The notes under the pieces were generated by a model. That model was given only the letters and a program-made list of their open reading frames with translations. It was not told the DNA's origin and made no database searches. A stretch of 64,000 nt of DNA from Photobacterium sp. DA100 (GTDB lineage Bacteria; Pseudomonadota; Gammaproteobacteria; Enterobacterales; Vibrionaceae). Shown piece after piece: positions 28,828 to 37,271 of the stretch. Within the stretch, counting starts at the first letter, position 1, and each line of letters starts with the position of its first letter. The DNA lies in NCBI RefSeq assembly GCF_029223585.1, contig NZ_CP119423.1:2542001-2606000 (forward strand). Reading direction: 5' to 3'. The translations under genes were made by a program, and so were the position numbers.

Positions 28828-29178
28828 TTATCCAGCCGCGGCAACAAATGCCATTTCCACCAACAAGTCAGGATCAGCGAGTTCGACTTTGACACAAGCG
28901 CGGCTTGGAGCACAACCTTCCGGCAGCCACGCTTCCCAAGCGATATTCAACGCATCGAAGTTGGCAAAATCGGTGACGTAGATAGTCACTGACAACAAGC
29001 GGGATTTATCACTGCCCACACTGGCCAGCATCGCCTCGGCCTGGGCAAAAATCTGGTTGACCTGACCGGCCATATCGGCGCTGGTGTCCTGCTCGGCCAC
29101 TTCAACAAAATGCGCAATACCATTGAAGACCGTCACATCAGACCATCGCTTGGTCGGGTTAATACGCTGAATATCCAT
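28828..29178 (-). CDS. RidA/YjgF-family protein
   Basis: 116 aa, a typical length. The fold is that of enamine/imine deaminases. The usual motifs appear as MAGQVNQIFAQAEAMLASVGSDKSRLLSVTIYVTDFANFDALNIAWEAWLP and the substrate arginine in CAPSRACVKVELADPDLLVEMAFVA. Such trimers remove reactive 2-aminoacrylate-like intermediates, though divergent members such as this may act on other imines. AAGGAAAG precedes the ATG. Confidence 0.85.
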   Translation of the reverse strand: MDIQRINPTKRWSDVTVFNGIAHFVEVAEQDTSADMAGQVNQIFAQAEAMLASVGSDKSRLLSVTIYVTDFANFDALNIAWEAWLPEGCAPSRACVKVELADPDLLVEMAFVAAAG

Positions 29179-29298
29179 TTGACTTTCCTTTGCAAACCAA
29201 GCGGGTTAACACTTGGGGTTATGATTTGTTAAAGCGACATAATAGCGAAGTTTCGTTGCTGCCATACTCTCTATATACATTTGAAACGTAACTATTTA

Positions 29299-30165
29299 TT
29301 AATTCTGGTTCTCCGCTTTAGGCTCTCGGAGCGCGTATTTGGCCTCGACCAACGGCTTACCCTCACTATTGAGCAGCCTGAGTTCGCCCTCCCGGGCCTG
29401 CAACTGTACAGTTGAAGGCAAGAAGGCCGGACGGCGGAACACAAACTCAGCATGACAAACCGGGGACTCGAGTACCGCATACATGCGGGCGGCCGAGTAC
29501 ATACCGTGGATAATCGGTGCCCTGAAACCAAACGGCTTGGCGGTTAGCCAATGCAGGTGAATAGGATTGTAATCGCCCGAGACAGCCGCATAGCCTCGCG
29601 CTATCCGGGGCGTCAGCATCAATGTCTCCAGCGTCTCCCATGCCGGTGATTGTGCCTCGGCATCGCTTGAAGGGACATTGCGTTTTTTCCGGCTGTCCGA
29701 CACTGGCTGCTTGCTTCGCAACAGGCAACGGCTGCGATAGCCTGCCTGATACACGCCATCGAGATGAAAGCGCCCCTCCAGCTCAAACTCCATGCCCTTT
29801 TCGCTTTGGATACACTCTGCCACGCCAAGCGTGAAATCATAGGCTTTGCCGATTAGCAGTGGCGTTTGTTGCTGAAAACTGACATGGGTGTGGATCATGC
29901 CCAGCAATTTCAACGAGACGTTAGGATGGGTAAGCAAGAGCAATTGGGCGGGTTGGGTGGCCACAAACAAGTAAGGGAGCGGTAGTCTGTCTTGTGGCAA
30001 GCCACAGCAAGTGTTGTAACGGTTGACGCTATCCCTTTCAAAAACAAAGCCATTAATAGCAACTGCTATCTCTGGCAAAGGCTCTCTCCCCTTTTTCAGC
30101 AAAGCCTTTGCCAGCAACGACACCGATGACGGTAATTGGCTTTGCTCAATGGTAATGGTGGTCAC
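29299..30165 (-). CDS. MaoC-like hydratase/dehydratase
   Basis: 288 aa with a GTG start at 30165 preceded by AGGA. The C-terminal half (about 185-285) is a hot-dog hydratase domain with the R-hydratase motif YAAVSGDYNPIHLHWLTAKPFGFRAPIIHGMYSAARM, including the Asp-His catalytic pair. The N-terminal half looks like a second, degenerate hot-dog fold. Enzymes of this type hydrate trans-2-enoyl thioesters in fatty acid or polyester metabolism. No other fatty acid gene adjoins it except, 1.2 kb away, cfa on the other strand. Confidence 0.8.
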   Translation of the reverse strand: MTTITIEQSQLPSSVSLLAKALLKKGREPLPEIAVAINGFVFERDSVNRYNTCCGLPQDRLPLPYLFVATQPAQLLLLTHPNVSLKLLGMIHTHVSFQQQTPLLIGKAYDFTLGVAECIQSEKGMEFELEGRFHLDGVYQAGYRSRCLLRSKQPVSDSRKKRNVPSSDAEAQSPAWETLETLMLTPRIARGYAAVSGDYNPIHLHWLTAKPFGFRAPIIHGMYSAARMYAVLESPVCHAEFVFRRPAFLPSTVQLQAREGELRLLNSEGKPLVEAKYALREPKAENQN

Positions 30166-30362
30166 TGCGATGTCCTAGTGGTTGTTTGAAAGACACTGAG
30201 TTCACTCAGCGACGAACAATAATCTTATGCCTTCCTCAGAACAATTAACAAACAAAATACTCACATGGCAAATAAACAAACCAAAAAATACAATCTTTGC
30301 GTTTAAATCAACCACAAAAAGAACTAGAATCCAGCACCTTGTAATTCCAACACCGAATAGCC

Positions 30363-31001
30363 ATGATTGATCTATCCATTTTACCCGTTTACTTGACTGC
30401 CGTGATCGCCCTGCTGCTCATCCCTGGCCCCGACATGCTGCTCATCGCCAGCTCCAGCCTGAGCTACGGTAAAAAGGTGGGGGTCTTTGCCAGCCTGGGC
30501 AATGCCACCTCAGGATTGATCCTCACTCTGCTGGCAGCCATGGGCGTCTCAGCATTGATTGCCATGAACCCGATTGCCCTGCAGGTACTTCGTCTACTGG
30601 GCGGTGCCTACCTCCTGAAAATGGGTTGGGACTGTATGCGCACCCAGCCTTCCGATGCGCCAACCCTTGAGCAAAGCAACAGTGTTGCCAAAACCTTGTA
30701 CCGCCGAGCGGTGATAAGTAATTTGCTTAACCCTAAAGCGCTGATTTTCTTTGTTCTGTTCCTGCCGCAGTTTGTATCCACTCAGGTTACGGCGACTTCC
30801 GGTGAACAAATGCTAGTGCTAGGTCTGCTATTGAATGTACTGGGTCTGTTATTCAACCTGTTCTTGGTCACCATGATCGGCAGCCTGGGCCAGCCACTGC
30901 TTAAGAACGAGAAATTCCGTACCAACCAACACAAGTTCATGGGCTTGATCTTCTTCGTATTGGCTATTTGGTTATTGGCCTCACAGGTACCTGCCGTCTA
31001 A
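30363..31001 (+). CDS. LysE/RhtB-family amino acid exporter
   Basis: 212 aa with five to six membrane helices. The family opening PVYLTAVIALLLIPGPDMLLIASSSLSYGKKVGVFASLGNATSG and the central RRAVISNLLNPKALIFFVLFLPQFV are typical. These proteins export amino acids or homoserine lactone-like compounds with proton antiport. The substrate cannot be told. It ends at a strong terminator and is divergent from the MaoC gene. Confidence 0.87.
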   Translation: MIDLSILPVYLTAVIALLLIPGPDMLLIASSSLSYGKKVGVFASLGNATSGLILTLLAAMGVSALIAMNPIALQVLRLLGGAYLLKMGWDCMRTQPSDAPTLEQSNSVAKTLYRRAVISNLLNPKALIFFVLFLPQFVSTQVTATSGEQMLVLGLLLNVLGLLFNLFLVTMIGSLGQPLLKNEKFRTNQHKFMGLIFFVLAIWLLASQVPAV

Positions 31002-31027
31002 AACATCTGGGTAAACCGCTAGTTAAA

Positions 31028-31057
31028 AGAAAGGGCATCTCTCGGGATGCCCTTTTG
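31028..31057 (+). terminator. Rho-independent terminator after the LysE gene
   Basis: AAGGGCATC and GATGCCCTT pair around TCTCGG and are followed by TTGCATTT; A residues precede the stem. Confidence 0.8.
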
Positions 31058-31345
31058 CATTTATTAGCAAATAAATACATAAACAGGTCCTTTATCTACA
31101 AGTTTTATAAAATAGATTATTCAATGCATCGGCCAAATTCTATAATCATTGACGAAAGCCATACCACCCAAAATACAATGTAATTGTTGATATTACATAT
31201 CACACTTAAAAAAGAATTAGCGCATTCAATTAATCCCTTCCTCCCAGCATTTACCCTTCATGCAATCAGCATTGGCCGAGTCCGTGTAATATCCACCGCT
31301 CATGTTAGTTCTACTAAATAGTAGGTTAGAAAAAAATGAACATCA

Positions 31346-31360
31346 TGATTATCAATATCA
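31346..31360. promoter_or_regulatory. Fur-box-like dyad upstream of cfa
   Basis: TGATTATCAATATCA matches the 7-1-7 Fur consensus TGATAATNATTATCA at 12 of 14 positions and lies in a larger dyad CATGAT-N7-ATCATG (31344-31362), 47 bp before the cfa start. The remaining 31058-31408 stretch is AT-rich and shows nothing else I can support. Confidence 0.3.
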
Positions 31361-31408
31361 TGGTACTTTCCAATCTCACACTGTTATATAAAACTCAGCA
31401 GGTAAGTT

Positions 31409-32551
31409 ATGTCTTATTTGAAACTTTTTAATGAGCTGTTAAGCCCGGCCGATATTAAAATAAATGGCACGCGAGATTGGGATATCAGGCTACACGATGA
31501 AGCCGTGCTGGACAGAATCCTCATGGATGGCTCATTGGGTTTAGGTGAAACATACATGGAAGGCTTATGGGACTGCGACAGAATAGACGAGTTAGTCAAT
31601 CGCATTACTCACCACAACCTTGAAGAAAAACTGGGCGTCAAAGCCAAACTCTTGCTCGGAGCGCACCTTGGCAGAAAGAAAGTCGTCAGTTTTTTCAACC
31701 GGCAAAGTGTGGAGCGCTGCAATACAGATGTGCCGTTTCATTATGACATTGGCAACGACTTATTCCAAAATATGCTTGATGAGCGTATGACCTACACCTG
31801 TGGCTACTGGAAAGAATCATTCGATTTAGACAGCGCGCAGACGGCAAAACTGGACTTGATATGCCGCAAGCTCGACTTGCGGCCTGGCATGCGACTCCTG
31901 GACATTGGCTGCGGTTGGGGCAGCTTCATGAATTACGCTGCCGAGCATTATGGCGTGATCTGCCATGGCTTGACCTTATCCAAAGAGCAAACCTCTATGG
32001 GAATGGAAATCGCCCGCCGTAAGCAACTGCCTGTCAGCTTCATCCTCCAGGATTACCGGCAGTATGTCCCTGCCATCACTTATGACCGCGTAGTATCAAT
32101 CGGTATGATTGAGCATGTCGGGCCAAGCAACTACAGCGATTATTTTGCCTGTGCTCACCGATTCCTCAACGACGACGGCTTATTCTTGCTCCATACCATA
32201 GGCAGCCCGCAATCCCAGACGGAAACCGACCCTTGGATCAACAAGTACATCTTCCCCAACGGCGTGATCCCCTCTATTTCCCAGCTGGGAACAGCCATGG
32301 AGCACAAGTTCAACATTGAAGATCTGCACAACATCGGGCCGGACTACGATAAGACACTCATGGCATGGTGCCGGAACTTCGAAGCAAACTGGGGCAACAT
32401 ATCGGATAAATACGATGAAAGATTCTATCGGATGTGGCGCTACTACCTCTTGTCCTGCGCCGGCGCATTCCGCAGCCGCCGATTGAGCGTTTGGCAGCTC
32501 GCCTTGACAAAAGAAGGGGCAAAACTCCCGCAATTCGCCCGTGCAGTTTAA
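31409..32551 (+). CDS. cfa: Cyclopropane-fatty-acyl-phospholipid synthase
   Basis: 380 aa (E. coli 382). It transfers a methylene group from S-adenosylmethionine to double bonds of membrane phospholipids. The N-terminal lipid-binding domain (about 1-95) precedes the methyltransferase domain with PFHYDIGNDLFQNMLDERMTYTCGYW, the AdoMet loop LLDIGCGWGSF, SIGMIEHVG and the end signature YYLLSCAGAFRSRRLSVWQLALTK. It begins a run of four same-strand genes with short gaps. The last three are unknown, and the group may form one transcript ending at 33826. Confidence 0.93.
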   Translation: MSYLKLFNELLSPADIKINGTRDWDIRLHDEAVLDRILMDGSLGLGETYMEGLWDCDRIDELVNRITHHNLEEKLGVKAKLLLGAHLGRKKVVSFFNRQSVERCNTDVPFHYDIGNDLFQNMLDERMTYTCGYWKESFDLDSAQTAKLDLICRKLDLRPGMRLLDIGCGWGSFMNYAAEHYGVICHGLTLSKEQTSMGMEIARRKQLPVSFILQDYRQYVPAITYDRVVSIGMIEHVGPSNYSDYFACAHRFLNDDGLFLLHTIGSPQSQTETDPWINKYIFPNGVIPSISQLGTAMEHKFNIEDLHNIGPDYDKTLMAWCRNFEANWGNISDKYDERFYRMWRYYLLSCAGAFRSRRLSVWQLALTKEGAKLPQFARAV

Positions 32552-32675
32552 TACCGCGAATTTGGACAAGGCCGGCTAACATCAGGCCTGTGAAGAAGCC
32601 GTACTTACCCCCTGCGGCTTCCTCGCTAGATAGCCTCCTGTATCGCGCTTCACATCCCCAAAACGAGAAAAAAGA

Positions 32676-33179
32676 ATGCAGTCAATCGTCATCAAAGTAT
32701 TCGAGTCAAACAATTCTGTACGCTACACCACCAGCATAAATGCCATGCATTACGATCTAGTGACGGATTATTCAACATCACGCATCTCGGCCGTCGAAGA
32801 GCTGCTGGTAAGCCATGATATTGCGGCCAAGGGGCTGGTGGAAATACGAGATATACACGTGCAGCAAGAATCCGGTACCCATACAGAGCTCATTGTTTAT
32901 GCCTGTTATTTCCCGGCTTTAGTTAATGTCTTTATTCGAGCCGTACGCGACCAGTTTGCATATATATTTCAGGTCGACATCGACGCTGGTCATTATCACT
33001 ATTCATCCAGCCACCCGCTCCGGGCCATCGACTTAGCCAGAATGTCCTTGAAGACACACTTTCCCGGGATTATGGATTTCAATATCGCCCTGTCTAATAA
33101 AGACGCCGATAAAATGCCATCTGAAATTGACATTGGCGAATACTCCAATGTCCATATGGTGGCGAGAGCATTTATATGA
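32676..33179 (+). CDS. Hypothetical protein, 167 aa, downstream of cfa
   Basis: I do not recognise it. The product is soluble with no signal peptide. It shows an alternating alpha/beta pattern, with strands IVIKVFESNNSVRYTTSI and THTELIVYACYFPALVNVFIRAVRDQFAYIFQVDI, a tyrosine and histidine-rich stretch (AGHYHYSSSHP) and an acidic end. Its stop codon overlaps the start of the next gene (ATGA), so the two are translationally coupled. The gap from cfa is 124 bp with no terminator. A link to lipid modification or stress is only inferred from position. Confidence 0.6.
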   Translation: MQSIVIKVFESNNSVRYTTSINAMHYDLVTDYSTSRISAVEELLVSHDIAAKGLVEIRDIHVQQESGTHTELIVYACYFPALVNVFIRAVRDQFAYIFQVDIDAGHYHYSSSHPLRAIDLARMSLKTHFPGIMDFNIALSNKDADKMPSEIDIGEYSNVHMVARAFI

Positions 33180-33307
33180 ATATGCCTGATTTCATCACCG
33201 TATTTATTAATATACTAATTGCTATCGCTTTATTGATTATAGCCGCCAGGATCGCGCTGTATTTTGAGAACAAACATAAACGTAATAGCAGAAGCCCACA
33301 TAAGTAA
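33176..33307 (+). CDS. Small single-pass membrane protein, 43 aa
   Basis: The ATG overlaps the previous stop (ATGA). The product has a short polar start (MNMPDF), one membrane helix (about residues 7-30: ITVFINILIAIALLIIAARIALYF) and a basic tail (ENKHKRNSRSPHK). The positive end should stay in the cytoplasm. Start-stop overlap and codon use support a real gene. I do not know a family for it. Small proteins of this shape often steady or regulate a membrane partner. Confidence 0.6.
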   Translation: MNMPDFITVFINILIAIALLIIAARIALYFENKHKRNSRSPHK

Positions 33308-33371
33308 CGTAAATAAAGTTCACCAACTACCTATCTTACTCCAAACAAAAATATAAAGGAGAGGATGTACC

Positions 33372-33782
33372 ATGACGCCGTTGAAATATATTCTGGAAAC
33401 CCGCCATAGCTACAATACCAACACTGATCAGCTAATGACCGTATTATCGCATACTGCCATTGGCGTTTGTATGAATAAACCGCTAGATCGCGGTCGCTGG
33501 ATACAGGAATACCTCATCAAGATCAAACCCACCCTCACTCCTCTGGGATCGGCCTGGAAACTCATTGAAGCCTGTCTCAAAGAATCTACCCCCAACCGTA
33601 TTGCCCGTACCTTTGAAACCTTCTACCTGTTCTATTGGGGCTCCTCGCCCTACGCTGCAGCCCGTCCTTTGCCGGGCCAGGTTGAAAGGGCTAACGCCCG
33701 TATCGAAGCCTATTGCCGGCTAAAAGAATCCGTATTGGCCAACACGACTCCACCTCAAGGCTATATGGCGCTGGCATCATGA
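33372..33782 (+). CDS. Hypothetical protein, 136 aa
   Basis: I do not recognise it. AAGGAGAGG is upstream of the ATG. The protein is helical and basic, without signal or membrane segments. It contains an aromatic stretch (ETFYLFYWGSSPYAAARPLPGQVERANARIEAYCRLKE). It is the last gene before a strong two-way terminator and may be the fourth gene of the cfa transcript. Confidence 0.6.
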   Translation: MTPLKYILETRHSYNTNTDQLMTVLSHTAIGVCMNKPLDRGRWIQEYLIKIKPTLTPLGSAWKLIEACLKESTPNRIARTFETFYLFYWGSSPYAAARPLPGQVERANARIEAYCRLKESVLANTTPPQGYMALAS

Positions 33783-33799
33783 CAGGCCAGCTCATAAAT

Positions 33800-33826
33800 A
33801 AAAAAGCGCCATCGGGCGCTTTTTTT
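33800..33826. terminator. Bidirectional terminator between the cfa cluster and treC
   Basis: AAAGCGCC and GGCGCTTT pair around ATCG, with A residues before and TTTTTTT after, so it suits both the plus-strand cluster and treC on the minus strand. Confidence 0.9.
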
Positions 33827-33849
33827 GGGTTATCTGCCTCAAGCCACGC

Positions 33850-35529
33850 CTATTTGGCGATAAGAATAATGCGAGTTTCGTAGGGCCTGAGGACAAAGCG
33901 ACTTTGCTGAACCACCTGCATAGCGTCGCTATAGTTCGACAGCAAGCACTCGCTGCGGCTAACATCCAGCTCTGGCGGTAACTGGCATTCGACCTCCTCG
34001 CCATAGTAGTTGTTCACACACAGCAAAATCTGGCTGGCTGACTCGCGTTTGTAGCAGAAGATACGATCGTGCTCCGGCATCAGGTCGGCGTAATCTCCGT
34101 CGGTGATAACGGCAACCTCTTTACGCAACTGGATAAGCTGGCGGTAGAAGTGGAACACTGAGTTCTGATCTTCCACCGCGGCTTTGGCATTGATCTGCGT
34201 ATAGTTCCCTGCGACTTGCAGCCAAGGCTCTGCCTTGGAGAAACCGGCATAGTCGCTGTCGTCCCACTGCATCGGGGTACGGGAGTTATCGCGGGATTTT
34301 TGCGCCAGAATGGCCATCATCGCGTCATGACTCACCCCTTGCTGATTCACCATGATGTCGTACATGTTGGTACTTTCCACATCGCGATACTGGTCAATCG
34401 AGGTGTAGCCCGGATTGGTCATACCGATTTCTTCACCTTGGAAGATATACGGGGTGCCCTGCATCATGTGCACCGACGCCCCCAGCATCTTGGCCGATTC
34501 AACCCGGTAGTTAACATCGTCACCCAAGCGGCTAACCACCCGAGGTTGGTCATGGTTACACCAGAACAGTGCGCCCCAACCCTTGCCATTGAGCCCCAGC
34601 TGCCAGTGATTGAAAATCGACTTGAGCTGATGGAAGTCAAACGGGGCCTTGGTCCACTTGTCGCCATTGGGGTAATCGACTTTCAAGTGGTGGAAATTAA
34701 ACACCATCGACAGCTCTTTGCCATCAAGCGATGAGTATTGCTGGCAGTGCTCAAGGGTAGTGGAAGACATTTCGCCCACCGTCACCGAACCGTATTTCTG
34801 GAACACCGCTTCGCTGATTTCCTGCAGGTATTGATGAACACGGGGACCATCGGTGTAGAAACGGCGACCATCGCCAATATCGTCATGAGGGAAATCCTGC
34901 TGCTTGGAGATCAGGTTAATCACATCCAGGCGGAAGCCATCGACCCCTTTTTCGGCCCAGAAGCTGATCACCTCTTTGACTTCTTCCCGGACCTGCGGGT
35001 TTTCCCAGTTCAGATCGGCCTGCTCTTTGGCAAACAGGTGCAGATAATACTGGTCGGTCGCCTCATCCAGCGCCCAAGCATTGCCACCAAACTTCGACTG
35101 CCAGTTATTAGGCTCAGCGCCGTCAACCGGGTCTTTCCAGATATAGTAATCTCGGTACGGACTGCTCTTGTCGCCCAGCGCCGACTGAAACCAGGCATGT
35201 TCGGTTGAAGTATGGTTAACGACAATATCCATAACAATTCTGATACCACGCTGGTGCGCTTGTGCCAGCAACTGGTCAAAATCGGCCATGGTGCCAAAAT
35301 CGGGGTTGATATTGTAGTAGTCGGAAATATCGTAGCCATTATCAACCATTGGCGAGCAATAAACCGGCGTCAGCCAGATCGCATCGACCCCCAAGGCGTT
35401 AAGGTAGTCGAGCTTAGCAATGATCCCTTGAATATCACCGGTTCCCTTGCTGCCGCTATCACAGAAGCTCTTCGGATAAATCTGGTAAATCGTAGCGGTA
35501 CGCCACCATTCAAGTTGCTGTTTCAACAT
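33850..35529 (-). CDS. treC: Trehalose-6-phosphate hydrolase
   Basis: 559 aa from the ATG at 35529 (E. coli TreC 551); the frame is open to 35622 but that part lies in the spacer after treB. It is a GH13 alpha-glucosidase. WWRTATIYQIYPKSFCDS, DAIWLTPVY, MDIVVNHTS (region I), GFRLDVIN (nucleophile Asp), VGEMSS (acid/base Glu) and CNHDQPR (region IV) are in order. It cleaves trehalose 6-phosphate in the cytoplasm to glucose and glucose 6-phosphate, after TreB has imported and phosphorylated trehalose. It is co-transcribed with treB. Confidence 0.93.
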   Translation of the reverse strand: MLKQQLEWWRTATIYQIYPKSFCDSGSKGTGDIQGIIAKLDYLNALGVDAIWLTPVYCSPMVDNGYDISDYYNINPDFGTMADFDQLLAQAHQRGIRIVMDIVVNHTSTEHAWFQSALGDKSSPYRDYYIWKDPVDGAEPNNWQSKFGGNAWALDEATDQYYLHLFAKEQADLNWENPQVREEVKEVISFWAEKGVDGFRLDVINLISKQQDFPHDDIGDGRRFYTDGPRVHQYLQEISEAVFQKYGSVTVGEMSSTTLEHCQQYSSLDGKELSMVFNFHHLKVDYPNGDKWTKAPFDFHQLKSIFNHWQLGLNGKGWGALFWCNHDQPRVVSRLGDDVNYRVESAKMLGASVHMMQGTPYIFQGEEIGMTNPGYTSIDQYRDVESTNMYDIMVNQQGVSHDAMMAILAQKSRDNSRTPMQWDDSDYAGFSKAEPWLQVAGNYTQINAKAAVEDQNSVFHFYRQLIQLRKEVAVITDGDYADLMPEHDRIFCYKRESASQILLCVNNYYGEEVECQLPPELDVSRSECLLSNYSDAMQVVQQSRFVLRPYETRIILIAK

Positions 35530-35621
35530 AATAACCTGCACACTTAACAAATCAGAAAAAGGTAGCTGGCCATTTAAATCGTTCCGGCCAGCTACAAAAT
35601 TACTCAGGAAGGCGGTTGCCA

Positions 35622-37046
35622 CTAAGCCGTTGCTTCACTCAACTCGCCTTTTGCTTCGGCACGCTTGTACATGAACAAGGTCAGTGCCATCGGTACCACT
35701 ACCGCCACCAGCATTGCGATGAAGTACACCAGCCAGTACTGCGGCTGAATCGATAGGATGCCCGGTAGACCGCCAACACCGATCCCGTTCGCCATTACCC
35801 CGGCGCTACCGCAAATTGCCGCCGCCATCGCCGAGCCAATCATCGCGCTCAGCATCGGGAACTTGTACTTCAGATTGATGCCGTACATCGCGGGCTCTGT
35901 TACCCCTAGGTAAGCTGAAATCGCAGCCGGAACCGAAATTTCACGCTCATTGGTTTTCTTGCTGATAATGATGATGCCAACAACCGCTGATGCCTGGGCA
36001 ATGTTAGACAGGGCAATCAAAGGCCAGATCGGTGTCCCCCCCATAGATTGCATCAGCTGCAAGTCCACGGCGTTCGTGGTGTGGTGGATACCGGTAATAA
36101 CCAGCGGGGCATACAGGAAGCCGAAGATCATCGCCCCGAAAATGGCAAAGTCACCGGTCATTGCAGCTTGAGCCGCATAGCCCACACCGTCGCCCAGCAT
36201 ACGGCCGAACGGCCCGATGAATGCATGAGCCAGAATGACCGCAGTAATGATTGACACAAACGGTACAATCACTAGGTATAGGTAAGCGGGGATGATTTTT
36301 TTCAGGTTGGTTTCGATCAGGGCCAAGGCAATACCGGCCAGCATGGCAGGGATCACCTGCGCCTGATAGCCGACCTTTTCAATGGTGAACAGGCCAAAGT
36401 CCCACACTTCCGGCAATTGCTGGCCTATCAGGTAGGCATTCATCAACTGTGGGGATACTAATGTGACACCCAGCACGATCCCCAGAATTGGCGTACCGCC
36501 CAGTTTTTTCACGGTTGACCAACACACACCGACAGGCAGGAAGAAGAAGATCGCTTCGCCAATCAGCCATAGGAAAGAGTGAACCGTCGCCCAAAACTGG
36601 CTGATTTCTGTCAGGGTTTGGCCATCGAACATCTTGATGTCGCCGATGACATTACGGAAACCGAGGATCAAACCACCGGTAATAATCGCCGGAAGCAATG
36701 GGACAAAGATTTCAGCAAGATGGGAGATCCCACGCTCCAGCAGGCTCATATTCTGGCGGGCAGCCACTTTAGCCTCTTCCTTGCTAGCCCCCGATTGGCC
36801 GGTATACTCATTCAACACTTTATATACCTGGTCAACTTCAGTCCCAATCACTACCTGGAACTGGCCAGCATTGGTAAAGCAGCCTTTGACCATGCCCAGC
36901 TTTTCAATTTCCTTTAATTGCGCCTTGTCTGTGTCTGCCAGTACAAAACGCAAACGGGTCAGGCAGTGGCTGACGCTTGCAATGTTGTCCTTACCGCCGA
37001 TTAACTCGACCAAACGCTCTATCTGCTGTTGGTTAATCTTACTCAT
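35622..37046 (-). CDS. treB: PTS trehalose-specific EIIBC component
   Basis: 474 aa (E. coli 473). The EIIB domain (about 1-90) has the phosphorylated cysteine in SVSHCLTRLRFVLAD. The EIIC domain (about 105-465) has ten or so membrane helices and the substrate loop GITGIHHT-type sequence (here VITGIHHTTNAVDLQLMQSMGG). It imports trehalose as trehalose 6-phosphate with a phosphate from EIIA of the glucose PTS. The promoter region upstream carries two TreR operators and a CRP site. Confidence 0.93.
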   Translation of the reverse strand: MSKINQQQIERLVELIGGKDNIASVSHCLTRLRFVLADTDKAQLKEIEKLGMVKGCFTNAGQFQVVIGTEVDQVYKVLNEYTGQSGASKEEAKVAARQNMSLLERGISHLAEIFVPLLPAIITGGLILGFRNVIGDIKMFDGQTLTEISQFWATVHSFLWLIGEAIFFFLPVGVCWSTVKKLGGTPILGIVLGVTLVSPQLMNAYLIGQQLPEVWDFGLFTIEKVGYQAQVIPAMLAGIALALIETNLKKIIPAYLYLVIVPFVSIITAVILAHAFIGPFGRMLGDGVGYAAQAAMTGDFAIFGAMIFGFLYAPLVITGIHHTTNAVDLQLMQSMGGTPIWPLIALSNIAQASAVVGIIIISKKTNEREISVPAAISAYLGVTEPAMYGINLKYKFPMLSAMIGSAMAAAICGSAGVMANGIGVGGLPGILSIQPQYWLVYFIAMLVAVVVPMALTLFMYKRAEAKGELSEATA

Positions 37047-37114
37047 GCCGATTGTCCATCGTTATAAAAATAGGAATGTGTTGGGTTGTCTGTCTTTGTT
37101 CACTTTTAATTAAA

Positions 37115-37128
37115 TGGGAATGTTCCCA
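37115..37128. promoter_or_regulatory. TreR operator 1, promoter-proximal to treB
   Basis: TGGGAATGTTCCCA, an imperfect-centre palindrome of the known TreR type, 69 bp from the treB start. It is the reverse complement of operator 2. Confidence 0.8.
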
Positions 37129-37170
37129 CTTGATATCGCAAATAGTGTCAGATCCGCTGGCTGATGAAAA

Positions 37171-37184
37171 TGGGAACATTCCCA
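37171..37184. promoter_or_regulatory. TreR operator 2
   Basis: TGGGAACATTCCCA, with the symmetry extended by AAA and TTT on the two sides. It is spaced 56 bp from operator 1 (start to start), close to a whole number of helical turns, so two TreR dimers could act together or loop the DNA. Confidence 0.8.
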
Positions 37185-37187
37185 TTT

Positions 37188-37203
37188 CGTGAATCAGTTC
37201 ACA
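37188..37203. promoter_or_regulatory. CRP site upstream of treBC
   Basis: CGTGAATCAGTTCACA matches TGTGA-N6-TCACA with one mismatch and almost touches TreR operator 2. It suggests glucose repression of trehalose uptake. Confidence 0.65.
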
Positions 37204-37271
37204 ACCTACCTTTATAGATTAATAGCAAACCTGTGATTTAGATCCTCCGGTGTCGCCTACCAAGTTCCCGC

